A stretch of DNA of 15,900 bases from Candidatus Desantisbacteria bacterium CG1_02_49_89 (GTDB taxonomy: Bacteria > Desantisbacteria > UBA1551), in assembly GCA_001871075.1 (NCBI GenBank), contig MNUP01000069.1, forward strand, positions 1 to 15,900, given 5' to 3'. The notes below the pieces were generated by a model. The model did not search any database. It had not been told where the DNA came from and worked only from the letters and a program-made list of their open reading frames with translations. Shown here piece by piece: positions 1-7,583 of this stretch; within the stretch, counting starts at the first letter, position 1; the number at the start of each line of letters is the position of its first letter. The position numbers were made by a program, and so were the translations under genes.

Positions 1-228
1 CACCTGCATTTCACGCCCACATCCAGTTCGTGGGTAAACCTGGTGGAACGGTGGTTCTCCGAGATCACAACAAAAAGAATCCGCCGCGGGTCGTTCAAGA
101 ATGTTAAAGAGCTGATTATGGTTATTAAGAAATATATTGAATCGCATAATCAAAACCCGAAAGTATTCGTTTGGACTGCCTCTGTTGAAAGCATTATGAA
201 AAAGATTTCAAATGTAAAGATCTGTTAG
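1..228 (+). CDS. IS630-family transposase, C-terminal fragment (5' end outside window)
   Basis: The frame is open from base 1 and gives 75 residues. It contains HFTPTSSSWVNLVERWF, then RIRRGSF and FVWTAS. This is the hallmark C-terminus of IS630/Tc1-mariner-like DDE transposases; the Glu in NLVERW is expected to be the third catalytic acidic residue. It would cut and join the ends of its own insertion sequence. A GTG at 43 is an internal Val codon and not a start, because the homology runs through it to the edge. The frame is convergent with ileS and its stop lies only ten bases from the ileS stop. The first two catalytic Asp residues and the left terminal repeat are outside the window, so completeness cannot be judged. 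Confidence 0.9.
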   Translation, partial: HLHFTPTSSSWVNLVERWFSEITTKRIRRGSFKNVKELIMVIKKYIESHNQNPKVFVWTASVESIMKKISNVKIC

Positions 229-238
229 AGACACCACA

Positions 239-3061
239 CTAGAGTTGAGCGACGCATCTTTCACACAGCTGCGTATGGCTGCTGTTCTTCCCCACGCTTT
301 CGCTATAATTCCAGCACCTTGAACACTTTGCGCCTTCGGCGCGGCCGGCACCTATCTTGTAAGCACCTAACCCTTCTATCGCCGCTTCGGGAATACTCAT
401 GCCTCCGTATTCCTTTTTTTCAAGTTTTGCTACATCGGCCTGGGAGACTATTAATATCGCTTTCCAGTCTTCGCATGAATTCAAAAATCCGTATGCGGAA
501 TCGTCGAAGACGAACAGTTCAATTTTAGCTTCCAGGGAATTACCTATCTCGCCTTTGTTCCTCAGATTTTCAAGGCATTTATAAACCTCTTTCCTTATAA
601 GGGCTATTTTACCCCATTTTGATTCCAGCCCGCTGTCCGTGAGCCCGGCATCCGCTTCAAGCCAGTCCGCAAGCAAAGGGCTTTCCGGATCGTCGTGTTT
701 CATGTACCCCCATATTTCCTGCGCGGTAAATGAAAGCATGGGCGTGATCATCCTTACCAGGATCGATAGCACCCTTTCAAGCACGGTCTGGGCAGAACGT
801 CTTTCTTTTGAATCAGCCCTGAACGTATAAAGCCTGTCCTTGAGGATATCAAGATAAAAAGAACTAAGGTCCACAACGCAGTAATCATAAATTGTCCTGA
901 ATACTCTGTGGAATTCGAAATTCTCGTATGACGAAGTGACCTCTTTCTCCACGCTGTTCAGAAGGCTGAGCATATACCTATCGATCTCGGTAAGCCCGGA
1001 TAACGGGACCCTGTCTTTCTCCGTGAAATCATAAAGGTTGCCGAGCAGGAACCTTGCGGTGTTCCTGATCTTCCGGTACGCGTCACTGAGATGCTCAAGT
1101 ATGTCCGGGGATATCCTGACGTCAACAGTATAGTCCTGCGACATGACCCAAAGCCTGAGGATATCGGCGCCGTATTTCTGTATTATCTCTTCCGGGCTTA
1201 TGACGTTGCCAAGTGATTTTGACATTTTCCTGCCGTCCCCGTCCACCACGAAACCGTGCGTCAGGACCGATTTAAAAGGGCTGGTTCCAAGGAGAGCCGC
1301 TGAGGGGATCATACTGTGCTGGAACCACCCCCTGTGCTGGTCGCTGCCTTCCAGATAAAGGTCCGCGGGAAACGACAGGCTGGGATCGCTCCTCACAACC
1401 GCTTCATAACTCACGCCTGAATCGAACCACACATCAAGTATGTCTGTTTCTTTGCGGAATTTGCCGCTGCCGCATCCCGCGCATTTTACGTCTTTGGGCA
1501 GTATGCTGCCCGCATCGTACCTGAACCAGGCATCCGAACCTTCTTTTTCAAACAGGTCCTGCACAACCCCTATGCTCTCTTTCGTCATAAGGGGCTTGCG
1601 GCAGCTTTCACAGTAGAAAATTGGGAGGGGCACGCCCCAGTACCTCTGCCTGGACATGCACCAGTCAGGCCTTGTTTCCATCATTGAAGAGATCCTGTTC
1701 TCGCCGGCCGGAGGTACCCATTTCACTTTCTTGATTTCATCGAGGATCCTTTTACGCAGGCCGTTCCTGTCAATATCAAGGAACCACTGCTCGGTTGCGC
1801 GGAACACAATGGGGTTTGAACACCTCCAGCAGTGCGGGTAAGAATGGGTTATGAAATCAATATAATCATCGGCGTTTGACATTATTCTATGAAGTAGTTT
1901 TTTTTCTTTCAAATACTCGACAACAATACCATTGGCTTCCTTGAGCACGGATCTGCCGACCATAAAATCAGGTGCTTCGTCCGTATATCTGCCGCTGTTA
2001 TCAACCGGGGAAAAAATCGGCAGGCCGTTTTTCTTCCCCGATTTATAATCCTCCTCTCCGTGCCCGGGCGCCGTATGCACGCAGCCTGTTCCGTCTTCAA
2101 GCGTAACGTAATTCTCAAGGATTATTCTCGATACTTTTCCCGGGAAGAAAGGATGTCTGCAGGCTATTCCCGCAAGCTCTTTGCCGGCTTTTGAATCTTT
2201 GATTTCAAATTTAATATCGCCGCCCAGCTTAGAATGAAGCTCATTATTCCATCTTTCCCTGGCAACGATCAAAACCTCGCCGTTCATCCCGATAAGATCA
2301 TAAATGTAATCCGGATGCAGGGTGACAGCTTCATTCGCCACAAGGGTCCAGGGCGTTGTTGTCCAGATCAAAAACGAGACGGGTTCATTTAGGCCGAATA
2401 TTTTTTTCGGATCGATAACAGGGAATCGGACAAATATCGAAGGCGACTGTTTCTCTTTATATTCAACCTCGGCTTCCGCGAGAGCCGTCTCGCACGTGGC
2501 GCACCAGTATACGGGCTTTAAACCCTTGTAGATATACCCCTTGTCCACAAGATCCTTGAAAACTCCTATTATCCTGGCTTCATACGCCGGGTCCAAAGTC
2601 AGGTAAGGTTTCCCCCACTCGCCTACCAAGCCCAGCCTTTTAAATTCATCCCTCTGGATATTCATGAACCGCAGCGCGTAATCCTTTGCCTTCTTCCTGA
2701 ATTCCAGCTGGTTGATCTCCGCCTTGGAAATGCCAAGTTCTTTTAAAAGCTGCAGCTCCACCGGCAGGCCGTGGCAGTCCCACCCGGGCACATACGGGGC
2801 ATCAAAGCCCTTCATGGACTTATACTTCACAACGACGTCCTTAAGGATCTTGTTGAGCGCCGTCCCGATGTGCACGTGGCCGTTTGCGTAAGGCGGGCCG
2901 TCATGCAGCACATATTTAGGCTTCCCTTTGTTTTTCTGCCTCATTTTCTCATACAGGTTGATTTTTTCCCAGAACTCAAGTATCCCCGGCTCTTTTTTTG
3001 CCAGGTCAGCCTTCATGGGAAAATCAGTTTTCGGCAGGTTTAAGGTGTCCCTGTATTCCAT
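239..3061 (-). CDS. ileS: Isoleucyl-tRNA synthetase
   Basis: Charges tRNA-Ile with isoleucine and edits misactivated valine; a cytoplasmic class Ia synthetase. Visible signatures are HVHIG (HIGH motif, about residue 64), [29 protein letters not shown] and KMSKS (about residue 613). A C-terminal zinc finger is formed by [12 protein letters not shown] and CERC, typical of bacterial IleRS. Length (about 940 residues) is normal. A GTG at 3067 is in frame, but GGAG lies five bases before the ATG at 3061, which I prefer. The protein ends soon after the last Cys pair (CERCVAQL), close to an IS630 remnant, so a few terminal residues could have been replaced. The 153-bp gap to pnp holds stuttering repeats; I see no clear promoter or T-box leader there. 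Confidence 0.97.
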   Translation of the reverse strand: MEYRDTLNLPKTDFPMKADLAKKEPGILEFWEKINLYEKMRQKNKGKPKYVLHDGPPYANGHVHIGTALNKILKDVVVKYKSMKGFDAPYVPGWDCHGLPVELQLLKELGISKAEINQLEFRKKAKDYALRFMNIQRDEFKRLGLVGEWGKPYLTLDPAYEARIIGVFKDLVDKGYIYKGLKPVYWCATCETALAEAEVEYKEKQSPSIFVRFPVIDPKKIFGLNEPVSFLIWTTTPWTLVANEAVTLHPDYIYDLIGMNGEVLIVARERWNNELHSKLGGDIKFEIKDSKAGKELAGIACRHPFFPGKVSRIILENYVTLEDGTGCVHTAPGHGEEDYKSGKKNGLPIFSPVDNSGRYTDEAPDFMVGRSVLKEANGIVVEYLKEKKLLHRIMSNADDYIDFITHSYPHCWRCSNPIVFRATEQWFLDIDRNGLRKRILDEIKKVKWVPPAGENRISSMMETRPDWCMSRQRYWGVPLPIFYCESCRKPLMTKESIGVVQDLFEKEGSDAWFRYDAGSILPKDVKCAGCGSGKFRKETDILDVWFDSGVSYEAVVRSDPSLSFPADLYLEGSDQHRGWFQHSMIPSAALLGTSPFKSVLTHGFVVDGDGRKMSKSLGNVISPEEIIQKYGADILRLWVMSQDYTVDVRISPDILEHLSDAYRKIRNTARFLLGNLYDFTEKDRVPLSGLTEIDRYMLSLLNSVEKEVTSSYENFEFHRVFRTIYDYCVVDLSSFYLDILKDRLYTFRADSKERRSAQTVLERVLSILVRMITPMLSFTAQEIWGYMKHDDPESPLLADWLEADAGLTDSGLESKWGKIALIRKEVYKCLENLRNKGEIGNSLEAKIELFVFDDSAYGFLNSCEDWKAILIVSQADVAKLEKKEYGGMSIPEAAIEGLGAYKIGAGRAEGAKCSRCWNYSESVGKNSSHTQLCERCVAQL

Positions 3062-3080
3062 TTCCACTCCAAATAACCTT

Positions 3081-3155
3081 TAACCACGAATTAACACGAA
3101 TTTCCACGAATTCTTACTTTGTAAACTCTGTAAACTATATAAACTTTGTAAACCA
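3081..3155. repeat. Stuttering short repeats upstream of ileS
   Basis: Two words repeat in tandem with small changes. CACGAATT variants occur three times (3084-3112). TGTAAACT and TATAAACT variants follow (3119-3153). The same TAAACTTTG word reappears at 4450-4490. Just beyond, CGCATACATCCG (about 3172) and CGTATGCATCCG (about 3197) form another near-repeat. The stretch is non-coding. Function unknown. Confidence 0.75.
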
Positions 3156-3214
3156 GCATGGATTGTATTTATCCGCATACATCCGGTCTTTTCATACGTA
3201 TGCATCCGCCATAT

Positions 3215-4039
3215 TTATATTTTCTCGATGGTGCGGGCGACCAGTTGCGTCAGGATAGGCTCAGCCTTTGCCGCAGTTTTTAGTATCTCCTCGATATTCG
3301 CGGGCGCAAGAGCGTCGGGAAGGCACCTGTCAGTAACGCATGTTATGCCCAGCACCTTCAGGCCGCAATGCTTTGCGACTATGACCTCCGGGACAGTGGA
3401 CATCCCTACCGCGTCCGCTCCGATCATCCTGAAAAACCTGTATTCAGCAGCAGTCTCAAGGTTCGGGCCGGTAACCCCGACATATACCCCCTTGCATACC
3501 TTGATCTTCTCATCCCTTGCCACTTCCTCGGTCAGCCTGATAAGTTCCGTATTGTAGGTATTATACATGTCGGGGAATCGCGGTCCCAGTGAATCGTCGT
3601 TAGGCCCAACGAGCGGGTTCATGCCCATAAGATTTATGTGGTCGGTTATTATCATCAGGTCCCCGAGGCTGAACTGCGGGTTCAGGCCTCCTGCAGCGTT
3701 GGATTCCACCAGGATCTTTATGCCCAGCGCCTTCATTACCCTTATGGGAAAAGTGATCTGCTCAACGGAAAAACCCTCGTAATAGTGGAACCTGCCTTCC
3801 ATTGCAACCACTTTTTTACCGCCCAAATTTCCCAGCACAAGCTGTCCCTTGTGCCATTCGATCGTAGTGGACGGAAAATGCGGTATTTCATCGTATGGTA
3901 TTTTTACGGGTTTTTCGATCCTGCCCGCAAGAGACCCGAGCCCTGTTCCCAGTATTATTCCTATCTGAGGGCCGAAGGTGCCGGACTTTGAAATAATGTG
4001 TTTTGCCGCTTCCTCGACTTTGTCTTTTAACTGCGACAT
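3215..4039 (-). CDS. punA: Purine nucleoside phosphorylase (trimeric, PNP/MTAP superfamily)
   Basis: Phosphorolysis of purine (deoxy)nucleosides to base plus (deoxy)ribose-1-phosphate in purine salvage. The 274-residue protein shows the phosphate loop GTGLGSLA (31-38), EGRFHYYEG with the conserved His85, ESNAAGG (112-117), [10 protein letters not shown] with Glu195, and VGMSTVPE (211-218). Length is normal for the low-molecular-mass trimeric class. The base-recognition Asn of oxopurine-specific enzymes (human Asn243) aligns with Asp237 in GITCVTD, as in MTA phosphorylases, so adenosine- or MTA-type substrates should be considered. The start is set by AGGAGG five bases before ATG at 4039. A consensus promoter stands at 4068-4096. 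The next gene is ileS, 153 bp downstream. Confidence 0.93.
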   Translation of the reverse strand: MSQLKDKVEEAAKHIISKSGTFGPQIGIILGTGLGSLAGRIEKPVKIPYDEIPHFPSTTIEWHKGQLVLGNLGGKKVVAMEGRFHYYEGFSVEQITFPIRVMKALGIKILVESNAAGGLNPQFSLGDLMIITDHINLMGMNPLVGPNDDSLGPRFPDMYNTYNTELIRLTEEVARDEKIKVCKGVYVGVTGPNLETAAEYRFFRMIGADAVGMSTVPEVIVAKHCGLKVLGITCVTDRCLPDALAPANIEEILKTAAKAEPILTQLVARTIEKI

Positions 4040-4067
4040 TGATGCCTCCTGTAATAGAAATTAATAT

Positions 4068-4096
4068 ATTATAACATATTTAATACTTAAAGTCAA
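4068..4096 (-). promoter_or_regulatory. Sigma-70-type promoter of pnp
   Basis: On the minus strand, TTGACT (4096-4091) and TATAAT (4073-4068) are separated by exactly 17 bp. The -10 box is about 28 bases upstream of the pnp ATG. Just upstream of the -35 box is an A6-TGACG-T6 inverted repeat (about 4100-4116), an arrangement also found at other promoters in this window. Confidence 0.85.
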
Positions 4097-4125
4097 GCAA
4101 AAAACGTCATTTTTTGTCGTAAAAC

Positions 4126-4260
4126 AACCAAAGATTTCCACGAAAGCACGAAAGTATAACGAAATAAACCACAGAGGCACGGAGGCACAGTCCGCCCGTC
4201 TTTCAGCGGGCGAGACCTCGCCCCGATGTTAATCGGGGCGGGAGACTACCTTGTAAATTT
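4126..4260. repeat. Stuttering repeats plus GC-rich alternating hairpins
   Basis: This is the first part of the 497-bp spacer between hinT and pnp. At 4133-4190 the words CACGAAAG and GGCACGGAGGCACAG stutter. At 4193-4240, CGCCCG pairs with CGGGCG (4193-4198/4207-4212) and CGCCCCGAT pairs with ATCGGGGCG (4219-4227/4232-4240), joined by AGACCT. The middle arms can also pair with each other (GGGCGAG with CTCGCCC). CTAC follows at 4245-4248. The joining block recurs at 11138-11154. No coding potential is seen. Confidence 0.75.
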
Positions 4261-4295
4261 TCTGGCTTTTGCTGATAACTGACCGTATAAAACGA

Positions 4296-4331
4296 GTTCC
4301 CCTTTCTGCTTTCTTGAGAAAGCAGGGGAAC
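4296..4331. repeat. Long bulged hairpin
   Basis: The left arm, GTTCCCCT plus GCTTTCT, pairs with AGAAAGC plus AGGGGAAC. This makes 15 base pairs around a 2-nt loop, with a single 4-nt bulge (TTCT) on the left side. The flanks carry ATAACTGAC words on both sides (about 4274 and 4336). No T-run follows on the minus strand, so it is not a typical terminator. The bases to 4380 hold more short repeated words and no gene. Confidence 0.6.
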
Positions 4332-4385
4332 AACTCATAACTGACAACTGCTTTTGCAACACCGAATTAACACGAATAATGCTTT

Positions 4386-4437
4386 GGGCGGGCAAGCCCG
4401 CCCCTACGCGCACGCAAGCCTAAAGGCTTGCCCTACG
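4386..4437 (-). repeat. Two REP-like GTAG hairpins
   Basis: Unit 1: GGGCGGGC-AA-GCCCGCCC (4386-4403) followed by CTAC. Unit 2: GCAAGCC-TAAA-GGCTTGC (4414-4431) followed by CCTAC. Read on the minus strand, each is 5'-GTAG next to a perfect stem, the layout of bacterial REP elements recognised by RAYT transposases. The two stems are unrelated in sequence. No RAYT gene is in the window. Confidence 0.75.
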
Positions 4438-4440
4438 AAA

Positions 4441-4535
4441 CCCAACCTGTATAAACTTTGTAGCCTGTGTAAACTTTATAAACTCTGTAAACTATTTTAT
4501 GCTGACTGCTGGCCACTGGACACTGGACACTGTTT
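4441..4535. repeat. Stuttering repeats downstream of hinT
   Basis: TGTATAAACTTTG-like words repeat at about 4449-4495, matching those upstream of ileS. CCACTGGACACTGGACACTG follows at 4512-4531, immediately after the hinT stop in transcription order. No terminator is apparent. Confidence 0.7.
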
Positions 4536-4536
4536 A

Positions 4537-4878
4537 TCAGCCCGGAGGCCACTCCAGCTTCCTGCCTCCGAGCATGTGGTAATGGATATGGTAAACCGCC
4601 TGCCCTGCGTTGGGCCCGCAGTTCACAACCACCCTGAACCCGTCAACAAGGTTTTTCTGCTGCGCTATGGTGATCGCGGCTTTGTGCACGCTGTAAACCA
4701 GGTCTTTATCCTCATCTTTAAGCCCCAGCAAAGTCGGTATGTGTTTCTTAGGCACGATCAATATGTGGACAGGCGCCTTCGGGTCAACGTCATTAATGGC
4801 AAGCACATTGTCGTCCTCATACTCAATTTTGCTCTGGACCTCCTTCTTTGCTATCTTGCAGAATATGCACTCCGCCAT
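4537..4878 (-). CDS. hinT: HIT-family (HinT-like) nucleotide hydrolase
   Basis: A 113-residue protein spanning the whole histidine-triad fold. It begins with CIFCKI (4-9), typical of HinT, and contains VHILIVPKKHIPTL (37-50). The catalytic triad HIHYHML has His97, His99 and His101. It ends in WPPG, as do canonical HinT proteins. Family members hydrolyse AMP-lysine, AMP-phosphoramidates or aminoacyl-adenylates in the cytoplasm. The start is supported by AAGGAGG eight bases ahead of ATG at 4878 (minus strand). It sits 74 bp after the pfkB-like gene on the same strand and is probably cotranscribed with it. A 497-bp spacer then separates it from pnp. Confidence 0.93.
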   Translation of the reverse strand: MAECIFCKIAKKEVQSKIEYEDDNVLAINDVDPKAPVHILIVPKKHIPTLLGLKDEDKDLVYSVHKAAITIAQQKNLVDGFRVVVNCGPNAGQAVYHIHYHMLGGRKLEWPPG

Positions 4879-4888
4879 GCTTTCCTCC

Positions 4889-4950
4889 TTGATTACACAG
4901 ATTTTTAAATATGATTACACTGATTTTAAATTTTGAATCTGTGTAATCAA
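4889..4950. repeat. 15-bp inverted repeat between pfkB-like gene and hinT
   Basis: The arm TTGATTACACAGATT (4889-4903) is exactly complementary to AATCTGTGTAATCAA (4936-4950). A third, degenerate half (TGATTACACTGATTTT, 4912-4927) lies in between. The outer arm begins right behind the pfkB stop codon, and the hinT ribosome-binding site abuts the other arm. It could modulate readthrough into hinT or be a repeat remnant. Confidence 0.7.
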
Positions 4951-4952
4951 TT

Positions 4953-5858
4953 TCAAAACTCACGGATGGACTTGAACTCGTTAAACCTTCTTTCCACGTC
5001 AACGATGGAAATTTTCTTAAGAACTTCCAGGCCGAACCCCTCCGCGTTGTGGGACGCGATCGCGCTTCCGTATATCATCGCTTTCCTGACGTTCCACTCG
5101 CTCACATCATCCGTCTTGGCAAGAAAACCTGTCAATCCCCCTCCGAAACAGTCCCCGCAGCCTGTTGGGTCAACTACGTTCTCCAGCGGGTAGCTTGGAG
5201 CGCTGAAATGCGCTGCCCTTGTGAAAAGCAGGGCGCCGTGCTCACCTTTTTTGATGATCACCGCCCTGGGCCCCATGCCCAGCGCCGATTTACCTGCCCT
5301 GGAAAGATTGGGCATTTCGAAAAGCTCCCTTGCCTCTCCGTCGTTAAGGAGCAGCACGTCTATCTTCTTTATGACTTCCTTCACTTTTTCCCTTTTGTGC
5401 TCTATCCAGAAATTCATCGTATCCGCGATAACAAGATTAGGACTCCTTATCTGGGAAAGGACATCCAGCTGAAGCTGCGGGTCTATGTTCCCCAGAAAAA
5501 TAAATCTTGCGTCCCTGTATTCCGCGGGCAGGTCCGGTTTGAATGACGCGAGCACGTTCAGTTCGGTTTTGAGGGTCTTTGCCTCGTTCATGTCGTATTC
5601 GTAAGATCCCTGCCACCTGAAAGTCTTCGCGTTCTTCTCTTTCTTCAGGCCGTCAAGTGAGATGTTCCTTTTTCCCAGTATCTGGAGCGCGTCCTGCGGG
5701 AAATCCTCGCCCACCACCGCGACTATGCCCGGCCTGCAGAAAAAACTCGCGGCGTATGAAGCGTATGTCGCGCTCCCGCCCAGCACACCTTCGGCCTTGC
5801 CGAAAGGCGTCTCTATCGAATCGAGTGCCATTGTCCCGACTATAACTGCGTCAACCAT
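4953..5858 (-). CDS. PfkB-family (ribokinase-like) sugar or nucleoside kinase
   Basis: Transfers phosphate from ATP to a sugar or nucleoside hydroxyl; the substrate cannot be read from the sequence. The N-terminus MVDAVIVGTMALDSIETPFG is followed by LGGSATYAS and VAVVGEDFP, the substrate-side PfkB signature. Near the C-terminus is VDPTGCGDCFGGG, the second PfkB signature with its catalytic Asp. GCGD replaces the usual GAGD. An in-frame start at 5888 would add ten residues, but GGGAGG lies just upstream of ATG 5858, giving 301 residues, normal for the family. It follows rsmE at 166 bp and precedes hinT at 74 bp. The neighbouring pnp and hinT make a nucleoside kinase conceivable, but that is inference. 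Confidence 0.85.
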   Translation of the reverse strand: MVDAVIVGTMALDSIETPFGKAEGVLGGSATYASYAASFFCRPGIVAVVGEDFPQDALQILGKRNISLDGLKKEKNAKTFRWQGSYEYDMNEAKTLKTELNVLASFKPDLPAEYRDARFIFLGNIDPQLQLDVLSQIRSPNLVIADTMNFWIEHKREKVKEVIKKIDVLLLNDGEARELFEMPNLSRAGKSALGMGPRAVIIKKGEHGALLFTRAAHFSAPSYPLENVVDPTGCGDCFGGGLTGFLAKTDDVSEWNVRKAMIYGSAIASHNAEGFGLEVLKKISIVDVERRFNEFKSIREF

Positions 5859-5885
5859 TTTCGTCCTCCCGCTCAAATACAGTAT

Positions 5886-6021
5886 CAAAGTGTCAACGTG
5901 TCAGAGTATCAGAATTAATTCTAAATCAACTCAAAGGTCAAAGGTTAAAAGTCAAAGGTCAAAACTAATAATGTATTATACTTTTGACTTTTGCGATTTG
6001 ACATTTGCGATTTGCGATTCG
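5886..6021. repeat. Stuttering repeats between rsmE and the pfkB-like gene
   Basis: Three word families follow one another: GTGTCAACGTGTCAGAGTATC (5890-5910), then AAAGGTCAAAGGTTAAAAG repeats (5931-5963), then TTTTGACTTTTGCGATTTG variants (5981-6020). All are non-coding and AT-rich compared with the genes. Function unknown. Confidence 0.75.
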
Positions 6022-6024
6022 AAT

Positions 6025-6792
6025 TTAATTATCGGACGTGATGGTATTCTTGACCCTGGGCTCGAACTCATAAAGGACTATCGCAGCGGTTACAAGGCCG
6101 GCTGTTTCCGTCCTCAGAACATTGGGGCCAAGGCTTACCGGGATCGCGTCATTATAGCGCGCGTGGCCTATTTCATCCCTGGTAAACCCTCCTTCAGGCC
6201 CTATGAATATGCCGATGCGGTAGGGGTAGGCTTCGATCCTGCATTTTTTCAGGACATCTTTCAATCCTGTTCCCCTTTCGTCTTCCCAGGGCACTATCTT
6301 CAGGTCAAGCTCTGCTTTGAACGCCTCTTTGAACGGTATGATCTTACCTATCTCGGTAACCCTGGTCCTGCCTGATTGCTTGGACGCTTCTTTCGCTATC
6401 CTTTCCCACCTGGACCTGCGCTCTTCCATCTTGCCCGTTTCAATATCCGGAACTACGCGCGAAGTAACAATGGGCACTATCCTGTGAATGCCTATCTCGG
6501 TGCATTTCTCTACGATCAGGTCCATTTTGGTCGATTTCGGCAGGCCCTGAAAAAGCGTTACCTCAACGTAAGATTCCCTTTCCCTGAATTTTTCGTGTAT
6601 GACCCTCACGTCCACGCCGGAATCACCCGCGTTTTCAATGATAGCGAAATATTCTTTGCCTGTGCCGTCGAAAATGCTTATGGTATCCCCGCGCTCAAGC
6701 CTCAGCACCGTTGAGATATGCCTTGCTTCCCTGCCGCGAATGCTGAATTTATCCCCTTTTATTGTTTTCGGTTCAACGAAAAACCTCGGCAT
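6025..6792 (-). CDS. rsmE: 16S rRNA (uracil1498-N3)-methyltransferase
   Basis: Methylates N3 of U1498 in 16S rRNA of the 30S subunit, using S-adenosylmethionine; a SPOUT-fold enzyme. The 255-residue protein starts MPRFFVEP and has the N-terminal PUA-like segment with ARHISTVLRL. Next come LPKSTKMDLIVEKCTEIG and RWERIAKEASKQSGR. The SAM-binding knot is seen as IGPEGGFTRDEI (197-208) and LGPNVLRTETAG (221-232). All diagnostic blocks are intact. GGAG precedes ATG 6792 at a suitable distance. A consensus promoter lies about 120 bp upstream, directly behind a terminator hairpin, so this gene probably opens the transcription unit rsmE-pfkB-hinT. Confidence 0.96.
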   Translation of the reverse strand: MPRFFVEPKTIKGDKFSIRGREARHISTVLRLERGDTISIFDGTGKEYFAIIENAGDSGVDVRVIHEKFRERESYVEVTLFQGLPKSTKMDLIVEKCTEIGIHRIVPIVTSRVVPDIETGKMEERRSRWERIAKEASKQSGRTRVTEIGKIIPFKEAFKAELDLKIVPWEDERGTGLKDVLKKCRIEAYPYRIGIFIGPEGGFTRDEIGHARYNDAIPVSLGPNVLRTETAGLVTAAIVLYEFEPRVKNTITSDN

Positions 6793-6807
6793 TGCTTTTC
6801 TCCGTAA

Positions 6808-6845
6808 AATCGGTCATTGGTCATTAGTCATTTGTCATTAGTTAG
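6808..6845. repeat. Stuttering TCATT repeats in the rsmE leader
   Basis: GGTCATT, AGTCATT and TGTCATT variants repeat four times with a 7-8 nt period (6812-6841). They lie in the transcribed leader between the rsmE promoter and its ribosome-binding site. Confidence 0.7.
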
Positions 6846-6909
6846 AAATATTTATTTATTAAACTATCTTATATATGATTTTTAACTGGCTAAACTGACA
6901 TAACTTATT

Positions 6910-6938
6910 ATTATATATCATTTTAAGCGAAAAGTCAA
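6910..6938 (-). promoter_or_regulatory. Sigma-70-type promoter of rsmE
   Basis: Minus strand: TTGACT (6938-6933) and TATAAT (6915-6910) with a 17-bp spacer. The -35 box is only a few bases past the T-run of the terminator at 6945-6964, so the unit is insulated from upstream transcription. Confidence 0.85.
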
Positions 6939-6939
6939 C

Positions 6940-6970
6940 AAAAAAGCGGGGTTTTAACCCCGCTCTTTTT
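6940..6970 (-). terminator. Intrinsic terminator (works on paper in both directions)
   Basis: Stem AGCGGGG (6945-6951) pairs with CCCCGCT (6958-6964) around TTTTAA. On the minus strand it is followed by six T; on the plus strand it is followed by CTTTTT. It ends the transcript of the short gene at 7020-7226. Confidence 0.88.
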
Positions 6971-6980
6971 ATTTATGTAA

Positions 6981-7000
6981 CTCAAACCTTCAGGTTTGAG
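6981..7000. repeat. Perfect 9-bp hairpin behind the UPF0175-like fragment
   Basis: CTCAAACCT-TC-AGGTTTGAG is a perfect palindrome with a two-base loop. Its stem resembles the REP-like stem at 13416-13433 (CAAACC/GGTTTG) but it lacks a clear CTAC tag. It lies 20 bp beyond the stop of the 7020-7226 frame, ahead of the true terminator. Confidence 0.65.
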
Positions 7001-7019
7001 CCTGATTGTCTCTGTCCGT

Positions 7020-7226
7020 TTAACGTTTCAGCATCCCCTCAGGTTCCTTCAGGTTCTGGAATCCCTGGAGATAATCGTCATACCGGAGCGGAGACTCTAT
7101 GCCGAAACCTGCAAGCATATCTATCGCTTCGCTCATGGAATAACCGAGTTCCTCAGCCATCTTCCCGATGGATGCCTTCCCCGAACGGTACATCTTGAAC
7201 CAGTAGAAAGTCCAGCCTCCATTCAA
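7020..7226 (-). pseudogene. UPF0175-like antitoxin, C-terminal half of a split gene
   Basis: The 68-codon frame contains FKMYRSGKASIGKMAEELGY and IDMLAGFGIESPLRYDDYL. This resembles the winged-HTH half of UPF0175-type antitoxins (lykeGKiSLGkaAel... then a Gly-Ile and a DY/ED end). The family normally carries an N-terminal ribbon-helix-helix part of about 30 residues, absent here. The only nearby start is a TTG at 7226 with no convincing ribosome-binding site. A plausible missing part is encoded at 7996-8085 on the same strand. Directly upstream is a 28-bp repeat shared with 8148-8175. The 3' end looks intact and is followed by a terminator. Family assignment is from pattern memory. Confidence 0.6.
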
Positions 7227-7227
7227 C

Positions 7228-7255
7228 GTAATTAAGTATTGTGTCCCCGGAATTA
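7228..7255. repeat. 28-bp dispersed repeat, copy 1
   Basis: Contains AAGTATTGTGTCCCCGGAAT and matches 8148-8175 at 27 of 28 positions in the same orientation. It abuts the truncated end of the UPF0175-like fragment. Stuttering GGAATTACGAATTACGG words follow to 7280. Short GTGTCCCC-type words like this look like remnants of small mobile repeats; this is inference. Confidence 0.8.
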
Positions 7256-7280
7256 CGAATTACGGAATTATGCGGAATTA

Positions 7281-7303
7281 AAGTCAAGTACTAGACTTGA
7301 CTT
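7281..7303. repeat. Hairpin over the brnA-like stop codon
   Basis: AAGTCAAGT-ACTAG-ACTTGACTT, a perfect 9-bp stem. It includes the stop codon of the antitoxin gene ending at 7284. Only a short, interrupted T-run follows on the minus strand, so it is at best a weak terminator. Confidence 0.6.
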
Positions 7304-7583
7304 CTTGTCTTATTCCCCGGTCTATCCATTCGCGCATAAGTTTTTGGTAAGGGGCCTTTTTAATTTTAGCGATTTCTTTTGTTTTTTCTATTTCCCAATT
7401 TGCCAGGCGAATAGAGACTAATTTTTTAGTTGCTCTTTCTTTGATTTTATGAATTAAGGCAGGCGACAAAAGAAACAAGTCGTTTACTTCCTTAAGTTCC
7501 TCTAAATAGTCAGTTATACTATGTGTATCCCAAAACCTTAATTCATCTTCCAAATTTTTGAAATGCGGGATTTTTCTTTTCAT
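7284..7583 (-). CDS. BrnA-like / CopG-family antitoxin
   Basis: A 99-residue protein with PHFKNLEDELRFWDTHSITD (6-25), the FWdtHdstDY block typical of CopG-type antitoxins paired with BrnT toxins. A C-terminal ribbon-helix-helix region follows (VSIRLANWEIEKTKEIAKIK). It should bind and neutralise the toxin encoded just upstream and repress the shared promoter. Its ATG overlaps the toxin stop by 4 nt (ATGA), with an AGGAGG ribosome-binding site inside the toxin gene. Base composition is more AT-rich than the housekeeping genes. The gene pair sits between the two halves of a UPF0175-like gene. Confidence 0.82.
   Translation of the reverse strand: MKRKIPHFKNLEDELRFWDTHSITDYLEELKEVNDLFLLSPALIHKIKERATKKLVSIRLANWEIEKTKEIAKIKKAPYQKLMREWIDRGIRQEVKSST

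Noticed and set aside
3068-3214. T-box leader for ileS
   Set aside because: Only about 150 bp, filled with short repeats, without an AGGGUGG-type T-box sequence or a terminator hairpin.
4354-4908. 184-residue plus-strand open frame
   Set aside because: Antisense to hinT and made largely of repeat sequence; the hinT frame has clear catalytic motifs and a ribosome-binding site.
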